A stretch of 27,196 nucleotides of DNA, taken from Pilasporangium apinafurcum. Lineage: Eukaryota > Oomycota > Peronosporomycetes > Pythiales > Pythiaceae. The notes under the pieces were generated by a model. It was not told the DNA's origin. It saw only the letters and a program-made list of their open reading frames with translations, and did not search any database. The translations under genes were made by a program, and so were the position numbers. The stretch spans positions 597,336-624,531 of the forward strand of contig BCKE01000015.1 in assembly GCA_001600495.1 (NCBI GenBank), in the 5' to 3' direction. Of the stretch, positions 10,115-19,050 are shown piece after piece (the stretch's first letter is position 1; the number at the start of each line of letters is the position of its first letter).

Positions 10115-10433
10115 CTGAAAGATCAGGTGATCACACAAAATAGCTCTACGCTATTTTACAACCAAGTTGTGAGACGCTACGTGCGACTGTAAATGGAAAG
10201 TCTTCCATTGTGTGGGCTGGCAGGCTAAAATAATCAACAATAGGCTACGAGGCGATCCACGTCAAAGAAGCGCAGCGAAGCAATCCCAAGCAAATCAGAA
10301 AAAACACTTACTTGTGTACGTCACCTCTCCTCGTATCTAGTACAGCGTGGTGTTCGCGCCGCTAGCTCCTACAAGAGTGAGAAAGTAGCTGCAGTTAACA
10401 ACTAATCGTATTGTAACCACCGAGTTCAGCGCA

Positions 10434-11738
10434 ATGGTCGCCATTGGGGACAATAGGGAGGATCATGAACACTCTGGTAAAAATCTTCGAGAGAATGCAA
10501 CCACTTGGTTGCGACATGGAAGCTGTGGACTCGGGCACTCGTTACTGCTTCTAACAGCGGTATTCGCATCATTGGCGTGCCTGGTGTTTATCCACGCGGA
10601 ATCGTTTGATGACCAACGAATACAGTTGCGAGGAAGTTTTATTGAAAGTAGAACTGTCTATCAAGGAGGACAACAGCAACGACGACTGAATATCTTTGGT
10701 GAGGATGATCGAAAACCCGTGAATGATTCCTCCCTGTATCCTTACAGTGCAGTCGGATTACTGCGATGGAGTGAAGAGTTGAGTTGCACAGCGTCGTTAA
10801 TCGGCGATTATTTCATCATCACCGCCGCTGAGTGTGTACTCAATCTTGACGGAAGCATTCGATCATCAACTCTTGAGAAGGCTGAATTTCTCCCAGGGTA
10901 TGAACCAGGAAACGAACAAGCTAAGAAAGCCTATGTAACCAAAGTCCACAAGCAGTCCGACTACTGGGAGAAATGGACACAGAATACCTATGTGATTTTA
11001 GAGCTCGACACTCCCTTGGGCAATACACACGGTATACTTCTCCTGCCCTCGTTGAGTGATCTTGATCAGTCAGCGGGCTATACACCTGTTCAACTGGCAG
11101 GTTACAACGACAAGATCCTTGATCTGACTCAAGCTGCACTACAATACTCAGTGTGCACGTGTTACTTCCCCTCGTATTTTGGTGGCCCACAGTACATGCT
11201 GCATCATGACTGTGATACTTCCGCTAATGGATCACCGGGCTCACCGCTGCTGGTCAGATATACGAGCTTGAAAACGTACATTATCGGAATTCATTCAAAC
11301 GCGATTGGTTCTGCTGGAAGTGGTGTTACAGAGGAGACAAAAAGATATGCTGAATACATCGATGCGACCGCCAATCATGGTGTACTGGGTCCATTCATTC
11401 AGGAGCAACTAGCCTTCTTGGTTCAACAAGCATCCTCGACTTCGACATCTGAAGCTTCCAAAGCAGCATCTACTTCATCGAATATAATGAACAACGGAGA
11501 AGATGATGATCCGGAAGCTCCTGCTAAAGCCGATGTATCTAGTTCCATGAAAGACAACATGGGAGCGGAGAAACCGTCGCAATCTTCGGATTTGCCGGTG
11601 GTGTCACAAAAGGATGCGCCAACGCAACGTATTACGCCCACAGCCGCGTATATCTGCATTGCATTCGTGTGTTGCGCCTGGGCATGCGTTCTATTTATTG
11701 CCGTTCGACACCTGCGGACCCAGTCTACAGCTGTATAA
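10434..11738 (+). CDS. membrane-anchored trypsin/V8-like pseudoprotease
   Basis: This intronless gene encodes 434 residues. A hydrophobic segment at about 34-54 (LLLLTAVFASLACLVFIHA) acts as signal or anchor. Residues about 95-325 have the chymotrypsin/V8 serine-protease layout, including CTASLIGDYFIITAAEC, CDTSANGSPGSPLL and YIIGIH. All three catalytic positions are changed: the TAAHC histidine is Glu133, the aspartate position before ILEL is Thr185, and the serine of G-x-S-G is Pro268 (GSPGSP). The protein should therefore have no protease activity. A Ser/Thr- and acid-rich linker (about 332-400) leads to a second membrane segment (about 404-424) and a short basic tail. Oomycete glucanase inhibitor proteins are known inactive S1 homologues, so a binding or inhibitory role is plausible but unproven. 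The two membrane segments would place the domain outside the plasma membrane or in the secretory lumen. Confidence 0.8.
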   Translation: MVAIGDNREDHEHSGKNLRENATTWLRHGSCGLGHSLLLLTAVFASLACLVFIHAESFDDQRIQLRGSFIESRTVYQGGQQQRRLNIFGEDDRKPVNDSSLYPYSAVGLLRWSEELSCTASLIGDYFIITAAECVLNLDGSIRSSTLEKAEFLPGYEPGNEQAKKAYVTKVHKQSDYWEKWTQNTYVILELDTPLGNTHGILLLPSLSDLDQSAGYTPVQLAGYNDKILDLTQAALQYSVCTCYFPSYFGGPQYMLHHDCDTSANGSPGSPLLVRYTSLKTYIIGIHSNAIGSAGSGVTEETKRYAEYIDATANHGVLGPFIQEQLAFLVQQASSTSTSEASKAASTSSNIMNNGEDDDPEAPAKADVSSSMKDNMGAEKPSQSSDLPVVSQKDAPTQRITPTAAYICIAFVCCAWACVLFIAVRHLRTQSTAV

Positions 11739-12010
11739 CATTAACAAGTACACATACACTTTCAACTATTCCCAAAACTTTGTTCAATTTTTCATATTTG
11801 CATAATTTCTGATTTTTTGCAGAAAGGTAGCAAAATCTTCTTGAACATAAATAATAGTGGCAGAACCCAACCTTCGTTGTACGTTTCGATGTAGTCTCGA
11901 GCCTCATTGTCACAAAATATCCGGTGTGAGAACTGGGATGTAGCATGTAAACGAACCAAAACCATTCACGAGGATAGAGTGCAGCACCATCGCACGGTTC
12001 TCCGTTATGC

Positions 12011-12975
12011 CTACACCGTCAGTAAGAAATAAGAGGTCACATGAGCATCATCACATCGAGGGTGTATCTGAAAGATAAACTCCCTTCCATTACACATTAT
12101 AAGGTCAAACTTACAGCAGAGAACACTGTCCGTAGTATTGCCATCCGCTAAGATCGCCTTGCTCAGCACTTTGGCATCCACAGTGACGCTAGAAGACTGA
12201 CTTTCAGAACGCGGTTCATCTTCTTCTTCATCATCGTCATCTGGGTCAATCAAATCGTCACGGTATCGGAGATGCGCAAACAGTGTTTGCAACGTCACGG
12301 GGTGAGTATCGATCCGCAAGATGAGTGTACCGGTCTTGCTGGCTTCAATAGTGATTGAATTATGTATGCCCTTGAACCGGTCGACAATGCTACGAATGTT
12401 TTTGAGCGGCGGCATTTCAATTGCAATTTGTGGCGCTGGAACGTTCGGTTCTCTGTAGTGCTCAACGGTGCTCATCGCCAGCACCTGAATCGGAATACTC
12501 TGCACAATATCAATATCTACCGCCTACATACAATATCACACAATGACAGCAAATAAGCAAGGCAATTGAACAGAATGCGCAAAGAAAGAGTATATGAAAT
12601 ATTTTGGAGATTCACCCGTGTGCGCATGCAGAGGAACGATCGGTTGTCACGCTTGAGCAGTCGCAGCATGACAGCACTGGCATCTTTACCCGACGTTAGT
12701 GCCTGGTGGAAGTAACGGATATCACAGAGGAAGCCAATGTGGTTCTCGGCACGACTCTGCACGACAACGTCGGTGAACAACCGCGTGGTTGCGAGCCTCG
12801 CAAAGCTCTGGAGTTCGTCGCCCGTGGATTTAAGCGCGATAGCGATGTCGTCGGGCGTGATGGTGAACACGCAGTTGGTCTTGGCGCTGCTCTGCGTGCT
12901 CAGTCGCGTGAACGAGAGTGAGACATCCAACAACACCTCCAGTGCATCTTTCGCCAATGTGCCGCGGAATCGCAT
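12011..12975 (-). CDS. HUS1: checkpoint clamp subunit HUS1
   Basis: HUS1 is one of three subunits of the RAD9-RAD1-HUS1 (9-1-1) ring, which is loaded at damaged DNA and activates ATR signalling in the nucleus. Two exons (12975-12616 and 12523-12011) join in phase 0 to give 290 residues, close to the human 280. The N-terminus MRFRGTLAKDALEVLLDV matches the family start. Further matches are FTITPDDIAIALKS, RALTSGKDASAVMLRLLKRD-like spacing, DIVQSIPIQVL after the intron, and SYFLLTV near the end. An acidic run (DPDDDDEEEDE) before VTVDAKVLSKAIL is an insertion compared with animal HUS1. The start at 12975 is chosen because it gives the conserved MRFR; an in-frame ATG at 13005 would add ten residues. 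It ends TAG, tail-to-tail with the pseudoprotease gene. Confidence 0.9.
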
Positions 12976-13134
12976 CGTGATGAAGCTTCTTGTGACCAAG
13001 TGCAATTTGTGTAAGTGGGTATTTTAGCAGCAACATATGCATGATATGTTGCGGTTATGTTTCATTAGACGATTTAGTGCAACTTTTGTGTTATGCAACA
13101 AATTTTTGATTTGTGGAATTTTTATGGGCTGTCA

Positions 13135-13164
13135 CTAGGTTATTCCAACTCGCTTCGCGAGTTG
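13135..13164 (-). mobile_element. Helitron-like 3' terminus (hairpin plus CTAG)
   Basis: Read on the minus strand, a perfect 8-bp stem with a 3-base loop (CAACTCGC GAA GCGAGTTG, 13164-13146) is followed by seven bases (GAATAAC), then CTAG (13138-13135), then T. This is the canonical Helitron 3' end: a short hairpin about 10-12 nt before CTRR, inserted between host A and T. It lies on the same strand as, and 121 bp beyond, the stop codon of the Fanzor relic, so the two probably belong to one element. The opposite (5' TC) end was not identified, and no Rep/helicase gene is present, so this is a non-autonomous or truncated copy. Confidence 0.65.
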
Positions 13165-13203
13165 CGCCTACCAACCGGCTACACCTAGAATATGGGCTAT
13201 ACC

Positions 13204-13242
13204 GTGTGAGCAGGTTCAAGTCCGAAGACCCCGAGCTCACGC
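13204..13242 (-). ncRNA. candidate Fanzor guide-RNA scaffold stem
   Basis: An 8-bp stem including one G-U pair (13204-13211 with 13235-13242) lies between the stop of the Fanzor relic (13256) and the Helitron-like terminus (13135). In TnpB and Fanzor elements the structured guide RNA is encoded at the 3' end of the nuclease gene, on the same strand, and extends to the element end. Position and folding fit that scheme. The loop of 23 nt is long and there is only one copy to compare, so this is a candidate only. Confidence 0.35.
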
Positions 13243-13255
13243 TTTTTTTGCGCTT

Positions 13256-13615
13256 CTACGACTCACTTGATTCTCGTTGCAAGTACTCTGGTCTTGCTCG
13301 ATTGTTGAAAAATTCTGTCGTCACGCGCATAATATTCAGCGAAGCGTTCATGTCGCGATCCCAAAACGTCTTGCATTCACTGGATTCACAGTGCAAAACG
13401 GATCGAGATTCAATTGTACCATCGGGAACGCCGTTGGCCATTTTCGGGAAGACTACCTTCGAAAGTTCAGCGTGACAGTGGAAACATCGCTTGCTTGTAC
13501 GAAACTCGTCAACGGAACGAACGATAGTGCGCTTTGCCAGTTCCTTCTTGAGCGCTTTGACGCCATGGTGGCGAATTGTCGAATGACATACCAGTAAAAA
13601 AAAATTCCCATACTG
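13256..13615 (-). pseudogene. C-terminal core of a Fanzor (TnpB-like) nuclease
   Basis: The last 120 or so codons of a minus-strand frame match the end of Fanzor/TnpB RNA-guided nucleases. They contain VDEFRTSKRCFHCHAEL (with the conserved DE and first zinc-ribbon pair C-x2-C), then LHCESSECKTF (second pair, C-x4-C), then WDRDMNASLNIM, the RuvC-III motif whose second Asp is catalytic. NNRARPEYLQ follows, as in Fanzor tails. The stop is at 13256-13258. Upstream codons (13616-13846) stay open but lose similarity, and no N-terminal half, RuvC-I motif or start was found before the neighbouring gene at 14771. This is therefore a 5'-truncated or decayed copy. Intact zinc and RuvC-III residues suggest it died recently or that upstream exons have been missed. 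Confidence 0.78.
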
Positions 13616-13859
13616 GTTGCAAAGACACACCTGCAGTTGGTTATACTGAAAATAAGATTTCGAGGTAATTCGTTTGTCAGGTTTTCTAGTCAGTATGACA
13701 GGTTTGGCCAGATGTATGTGGCAAATGAAAAACACAATGACAGTCTTACTACGACACGCAACCTGTATGAATGCAATGGAAATCGTGCAGAACTGGATCA
13801 GTTTACTAAAGAATGTGGGTGTCTCATCGCAATGAATGAGCGTCAAATGGCATGAGGAG

Positions 13860-14660
13860 AAGCGAACACTACAATGATCACAACATGAAGACGCAAATTG
13901 TTGACCGATGTACTAACTCAAACGCTCACATACATGTAATGCGTACATCGCATGCATGTTATTGCGGATGAGTAGCTGAGAGACAAACGACCGAACAACA
14001 ACAACCACTTTTGTTGCCTTCGACCTGTTCGTACTATTAGTCGAACTGCTATTTCTTGCACAAATCACAGAGTCAAACCCATCATCTCATTGGAAAAACA
14101 GATGTGGGTTCCTGAGATTGTAGTAAGAATTTACAAAAATATATTCACCTTTCGATATGAAGAACGAGATAGTCGCACAGAGCATCTACCAGCGTCACCA
14201 TAGATAACGAAAGTGCGTACTTGTACTAGATGCCTTTGTAAGCGAAGGAAACACTCCTCCTTCACCACCTGCTTCATCTAGTCGCAGCATAAAATGCAAC
14301 CACTACCATCCACAACATCCCATCCACTACAGCCACAGCGTTGCTTCTCTATAAGAAAGAAGCAGCAACCGTGACTGAACAGAAGGATGGAATGAGCAGA
14401 CAGCAATATGCTGATTTCAACACCACGAAGTATCGTTGATATCTGTTGTCCCTTACAATGAGGAGGTAGTGCCTTTAGACTCCCCATCAAGATTCTGCAC
14501 AACAGGCGTGTTACATACACAGCACTCCATACAGTGGCTCGCCAAAACCACTGGTGATCGTGTTTGGCTTCTCCATCATCCCTTCACGCAGGCATTCCTA
14601 TGCACTCGACCATGCCAATCTCGTCATTTCCAGTTGTGAAGAACCACTAGAGCTGCTTAC
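13860..14660. other. about 800 bp without a recognisable gene
   Basis: Short open frames (14278-14520 -, 14436-14639 +) show no family resemblance and are rich in stop-flanked low-complexity codons. If the Fanzor element once extended upstream, its degraded N-terminal half and 5' end should lie here. I could not recognise either. The right end passes into the CCAAT-containing promoter of the exonuclease gene. Confidence 0.35.
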
Positions 14661-14669
14661 AATATTCAG

Positions 14670-14772
14670 CCAATAAAGGGTCTCCACATATAATTTTATC
14701 CAATTAAATACTTTAATAACAGTTAAGCAATAATAATTGGTCATAAAAAATAAAATAATATTTTTAGCCAAT
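14670..14772 (+). promoter_or_regulatory. CCAAT-box cluster upstream of the exonuclease gene
   Basis: CCAAT occurs at 14670-14674, 14700-14704 and 14768-14772, and ATTGG (CCAAT on the other strand) at 14736-14740, all in a very AT-rich 100 bp. Spacing between the four is about 30 bp. The last motif overlaps the upstream in-frame ATG at 14771, which favours the ATG at 14819 as the true start. CCAAT boxes are bound by NF-Y in eukaryotes; use here is inferred. Confidence 0.45.
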
Positions 14773-14818
14773 GAAATTTGCTAAAAGGCATAGCTTCCCA
14801 ATACAGTTGCAACACAGA

Positions 14819-16785
14819 ATGGCTGGAAGTGCATCAGATGAATGCGCGAAGAGCTCCAAGGGCTCCAAAAAGCGAACTGCAAGTGCAATCGACTGTGAGA
14901 AATCCTTGGCCAATAGCCTCCAAAATCTGGTAGAGAAGAAAGATGCCGAGATTCCGCTTGGAGTATGTCAATTTGGTGAGATATTTTAGTTTAAATTACT
15001 GGAGAAATGCTGATGCTTGTTTGTGTTTCTTTTTTGCGGATGTGTTCGTATTCAAGGACTTGCGTGATTTACTGATGACACATTTGCTGGAATCGGACGA
15101 AACGGATCTGAGCCATACTGTTATTTTGGTGTGCGAAGAAGTACCAGATCTTTGGAAGACACAATCCATGCCTTCTTCCCATGCAATAAATGCTGATGAT
15201 CAGTCTGTAGCAGTGACTGACGCCGTAGACACCAAAGACTACACACCACCCAGTGAAGATAGCATCCCATTCCTTAGTAGTATAGCAGACGAATTCCAAT
15301 TTTATAGCAAGCTGTCGGACGGTGATAGCATTCCTCGCTGCGACTCGATATTACTGCAAGTCCCTGTGTCAAAACGAGAGATTGAACAGTCCAAGAAGGC
15401 TGCGAAAAAGGCCGTGAAGAAGAAAATCAAAAAATTCAAGAAAAGCACTGGAGGTTTGTGTCGCTTTCTCTATACTATTGTAGATGTTTGGTAGAGAATA
15501 TTCACGCAATTTTGTTGGCCATGCACTGATTTAGAAAATTCCAAACCCAGTGCTGAGTTTTACGTGCTGACTGCAGAGGAGCTAAAGGTGCATTTACCAT
15601 TCATACCCTTCGATAGTGACAATGCAACCGAGTTCATCTCGACATTGCCGCTTCCAGTGGGGGAAGCTCGAACATCGGAGCAACTGCTGTTAGCATTGGA
15701 CTGCGAAATGTGTAGAACAACCAAGGGTGTCGAGCTCGCACGCCTTACACTGATTGATTCCACAGAAAAGGTATGGAAGATGCGATTAAAACTCTGCTGT
15801 ATATCGCTAATTGTTGGTTATGCTCATTTTTGTTGTTGTTGCAGGTGTTGATCGATGAATATGTTCGTCCAAAGAACCCGATTGTAGATTATTGCACACA
15901 GTATTCTGGGATCACCTTCGATATCATGGAAAATACGACCACCACTCTCGCGCAAATTCAGCAACTCTTCCTTCAGCATGTCCCTGCAGAAGCCATTCTT
16001 GTCGGTCATTCAATAGAGAACGATCTACAGGCACTGAAGGTGCTGCATCGCCGCGTGATTGACACGACTGCGATCTATCCGCATCCAAAAGGCCCACCAT
16101 TTCGATCAGCCCTTCGCTTCCTTGCAAGCACCTATCTAAAAAGGTCGATTCAAACCGGAACGGATGGTCACTGTAGCGTCGAAGATGCCATTGCCACATT
16201 GCAACTTGTCAAGGTAACGAGCTCTATAGAGTCATCTGATAGTATTGGCTGTCTCAAACGATTCTGATCTCTCCTCTTGATATTGTATTTTCGTAGCTGA
16301 AAATCAAACATGGCCCTACGTTCCCCAGTATCGAACATGAATACAAGAACAAGAAAGTGATCAATGAGCTTTGCCAAGCCAAGAAATCGGCACTGATCGT
16401 CGATACACAACGCGCGTGTCGATCTCTCAGCGCTGGTGGTGCAGCATATGCCATTCCATGCGAAACCAACGCCAAAATCATCTCGACCGTCATCCATCAA
16501 CTCACGACAGGTTTCCCACCGCATTTCACATGGGCACGCATGCGTGGCGCGAATCGAGCGGAGATCGAGGCAGCGTTACCATCTTTAAAGGCCGGCCTGC
16601 CTGATCGTGCCTGTCTCATGGTCATTCTCGTGGGGGAGACCAATGAATTACGGGATCTGCATAAGTTGCGCACGACACGATCGGATCCACGGTGCTCACT
16701 CCTATGGGGGAAGGACCAGCAGAATCGTTTGGATACTGTCGCCCGGAAGACTCAGAAAGCGCTCGTGCATGTTTTCCTTAAATAG
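14819..16785 (+). CDS. DEDDh 3'-5' RNA exonuclease, REX family
   Basis: This is probably a nuclear or nucleolar enzyme that trims the 3' ends of rRNA, snRNA or other stable RNAs. Five exons join in phase to 544 residues: 14819-14962, 15057-15453, 15535-15770, 15845-16213 and 16297-16785. The exonuclease fold begins with LALDCEM (D236, E238), continues with GHSIENDLQAL (H314, D319), then DTTAIYPH, and ends with GHCSVEDA (H368, D373), a complete DEDDh site. LDCEM and the ASTYLK...S.EDA spacing are typical of REXO1/REX3/REXO5 relatives. The N-terminal 170 residues are charged, with a lysine-rich stretch (KKAAKKAVKKKIKKFKK) that may be a nuclear or nucleolar signal. The C-terminal 160 residues form an unassigned domain, possibly a degenerate RRM. 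The start could instead be ATG 14771, adding 16 residues. The exact REX subfamily is uncertain. Confidence 0.88.
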
Positions 16786-16789
16786 TACA

Positions 16790-17229
16790 GGGAAAGAAAG
16801 CAACATTTAGAAGTGCAGCGGGGAAACTTCAACCTTCTTTGCACAAAAAAGGATGTACATTGGTTACATACTTACACCTTTAGTCAATTAGTGCATTAAA
16901 TACACAATAGTTGAGTCTGTATCACAGCACGATAGCCTATATTGTTTCTATGGGCTGGAGATCTGAGTGATATAGAGGGACAAAGACTACTTCATGCCCC
17001 TCCCTCTTTGCCACTGCAACTACTACAGATAGATCTTTCTGCATACTGCGTTGATTTTGCTGAAACTACCACTAGCCGATAGTCCACGATTTTTTCCGTT
17101 GATTATGCCATTTTATTGGTTTTCTGAAAAAATAAGAGCCAAAAGGCTCATGGATGGTGTCGTACACTGTAAATAAAGTCAACCATGCCATCATAGCGCA
17201 CCAGTTGTTTCACAAGAACAAGTTGTGCA
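16790..17229. other. intergenic, nothing recognised
   Basis: This 440-bp stretch lies between two convergent genes and probably contains their 3' untranslated regions. No open frame, repeat or structured RNA was seen in it. Confidence 0.4.
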
Positions 17230-17915
17230 TCAAGCACGCATACCAGCTCGATGAGTCAGGACGCCCGCCAGGTTCTTCGCTGTAACAACAGCGAGTGCAG
17301 AATCACCTGGAAGTGAGACGCCAATGCGTCGAAGAACATTCTTACACTCGCCATGTATCTTATACATAGACTTCCAAGACCACTCGAGTTGCGACGAGGA
17401 GGATAGAGTGTAGAAGTATCTGTGGGCAGCCGGAGAGTCTAACAATCTCTTAAACACGTCCACACAGTTTAATCCACATTCTGGTATCTGTCAACAGAAA
17501 CTACATATGGAGATGCATGTGGAACGGCTCGGTGTGGTGCAGTCAGGTGTTAAAGTTACCATCCGATCTTTTCGATCGGGTTACTAGCGTATGGCAATGT
17601 CTCACACGACTTCAAATACTATGGACGCGGATGTACAAATACTTGGAGACAGAAATTTGTGTTACCAGAGAATGCATGAGACGCATAGAGCCTGTCAACT
17701 CTATTTTGAGACTGTATAGAGCAGCAACGGCGACTAGGCACGATAAATGGATACAGTGTCGCCCGTTACAACAAACATTTTGTCGAAGAAGAGCGAGATA
17801 AGAACACCTTAGCCTGGCGCTCTAAGATTTTCTTCATTGGTCTATGTACCCAAACTCTTTCTACCTTTTTATGAGTTGGTTTGGAGACGTCACTCTCGCT
17901 CTTTCGTCGTGTCAT
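17230..17915 (-). CDS. unrecognised spliced gene, model incomplete
   Basis: The first exon candidate (17915-17808) starts MTRRKSESDVSKPTHKK and ends ILERQAK before a GTGTTC donor. The last exon candidate (17487-17230), after a TTGACAG acceptor, reads IPECGLNCVDVFKRLLDSPA and continues through HGECKNVLRRIGVSLPG to THRAGMRA and a TGA. The two join in phase 0 to about 121 residues. The 320-nt gap is long for this locus and holds two further coding-looking pieces (SQNRVDRLYASHAFS and YLKSCETLPYASNPIEKIG). One or two internal exons are therefore likely, but no combination kept the frame. The N-terminus is basic. I do not recognise the family and propose no function. Confidence 0.42.
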
Positions 17916-18143
17916 TTGCACAAAGCACACAAGCACACGTGGCGGGGTATCTATCTGCACGCACAAACAGATAGGTAAATATCATAGCGCAGCGTCGTTT
18001 TCCAGTCATTAAGCCCAACATCCAAGGAAGCGTTTCATATTGGAAACCCATCGATCAGCAACGAGAGACAATTATTATCGAAGATAGAAGCGCCAGTGTT
18101 TCAGTGAAGCCACGTTTTTAGGTGGTATATTAGTAGACGAACA

Positions 18144-18350
18144 ATGGATCCCAGTAAAGACGATGCCAACAAGAAAGAGTTTGCAGAAGCGGAAGTTGAT
18201 GAAGACCATAATGACAATCAAACCGAGGGCGAAGAAGCCAAGGACGACTTGATGAAGCGAGGAGCAGTCGGCAGGCGATTCGCGGTTGTCATCCCTGCGG
18301 ACGTTGCGGCCGCCGCTGCAGCAGCCGCAGAAACAGCTGAAGCGAAATGA
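18144..18350 (+). CDS. small acidic protein with alanine-rich tail
   Basis: This single-exon frame of 68 residues starts at an ATG with A at -3 (ACAATGG). It has a charged, acidic first half (KDDANKKEFAEAEVDEDHND), a middle KRGAVGRRFAVVIPADV, and an eight-alanine run followed by ETAEAK. The alanines use mixed codons (GCG, GCC, GCT, GCA), so the run is not a simple triplet repeat, which favours selection on the protein. I know no matching family. It may be a real small protein or a chance frame. Confidence 0.45.
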   Translation: MDPSKDDANKKEFAEAEVDEDHNDNQTEGEEAKDDLMKRGAVGRRFAVVIPADVAAAAAAAAETAEAK

Positions 18351-18499
18351 CAACTGCACCGGTGTATTTGACAGAGAGAATAGACACAATGGTGGAGAGA
18401 TTCACAAGCAAATGTGTGACGATCGCTTGCTCGAATGCAACGGTGGACTGGAGACCGAGATGATCTCAGTTTCCAGCATGTGAATGATTGTTCCAAGTA

Positions 18500-19050
18500 G
18501 TGGATGAAGATAGAGAGAGATCGATTGTGCATGTTTCGACTGCATCAAATCAGGCTGCATGATGCATTGGCACTGTCCGGCACCATTGGCGTTGTATTAG
18601 GTGTTGAGTTCCAAGTTGAAGTCTATATCTTTTAATACTATATCAATATATTATAGAATATTTTATTCAATGCTATATATATTTTCTCTATTAATGTTAT
18701 TTTTATATTAGATAACCTCTCTTTTGCGTTCGTTATCGTTATTCTGAGCTACTCTCCTTCCTATACATTGATAGGAAGGATCCGTTGTTTGCCCATTTAT
18801 GTAGTGTCCAACTATAACCAGTGTCAATATCTTTATTTATTAATATTTCTTATAAATAATATTTTATATTTATAATATCTCTAGTATTAAACATTGTGGA
18901 TATACTCTTAATAATAATTACCCTGTAATATCGATTCAGGCTCAGGTGGGTTTGTCACAGGAGGCTGTGGTTCAACCAGTTGTGGTTCGACTGCCAGTAT
19001 ACGAAAAGCGCAGGAACGCCCTCAACCATCACCTCCGCATCCGTGTCAAC
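18500..19050. other. AT-rich promoter region of the P5C dehydrogenase gene
   Basis: From about 18620 to 18930 the sequence is strongly AT-rich, with several TATAT and TTATTAATATT-like runs. The sequence just before the ATG at 19051 returns to balanced composition. No gene is visible. An in-frame ATG at 18946 would extend the dehydrogenase by 35 residues but lacks presequence character. Confidence 0.35.

Noticed and set aside
13206-13248. tRNA or Pol III gene on the plus strand (GGTTCAAGTCC B-box-like motif followed by a T run)
   Set aside because: The five bases on either side of the seven-base loop pair at only two positions, and no acceptor or anticodon stem could be drawn. The motif lies inside the Fanzor 3' region and is better explained by its hairpins.
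13637-13855. 72-residue plus-strand ORF opposite the Fanzor upstream region
   Set aside because: No family resemblance, and the opposite strand carries the element; likely chance.
17560-17576. Inverted repeat CCGATC-TTTTC-GATCGG
   Set aside because: Only 6-bp arms within the intron region of an unresolved gene. No terminator or element context supports a function.
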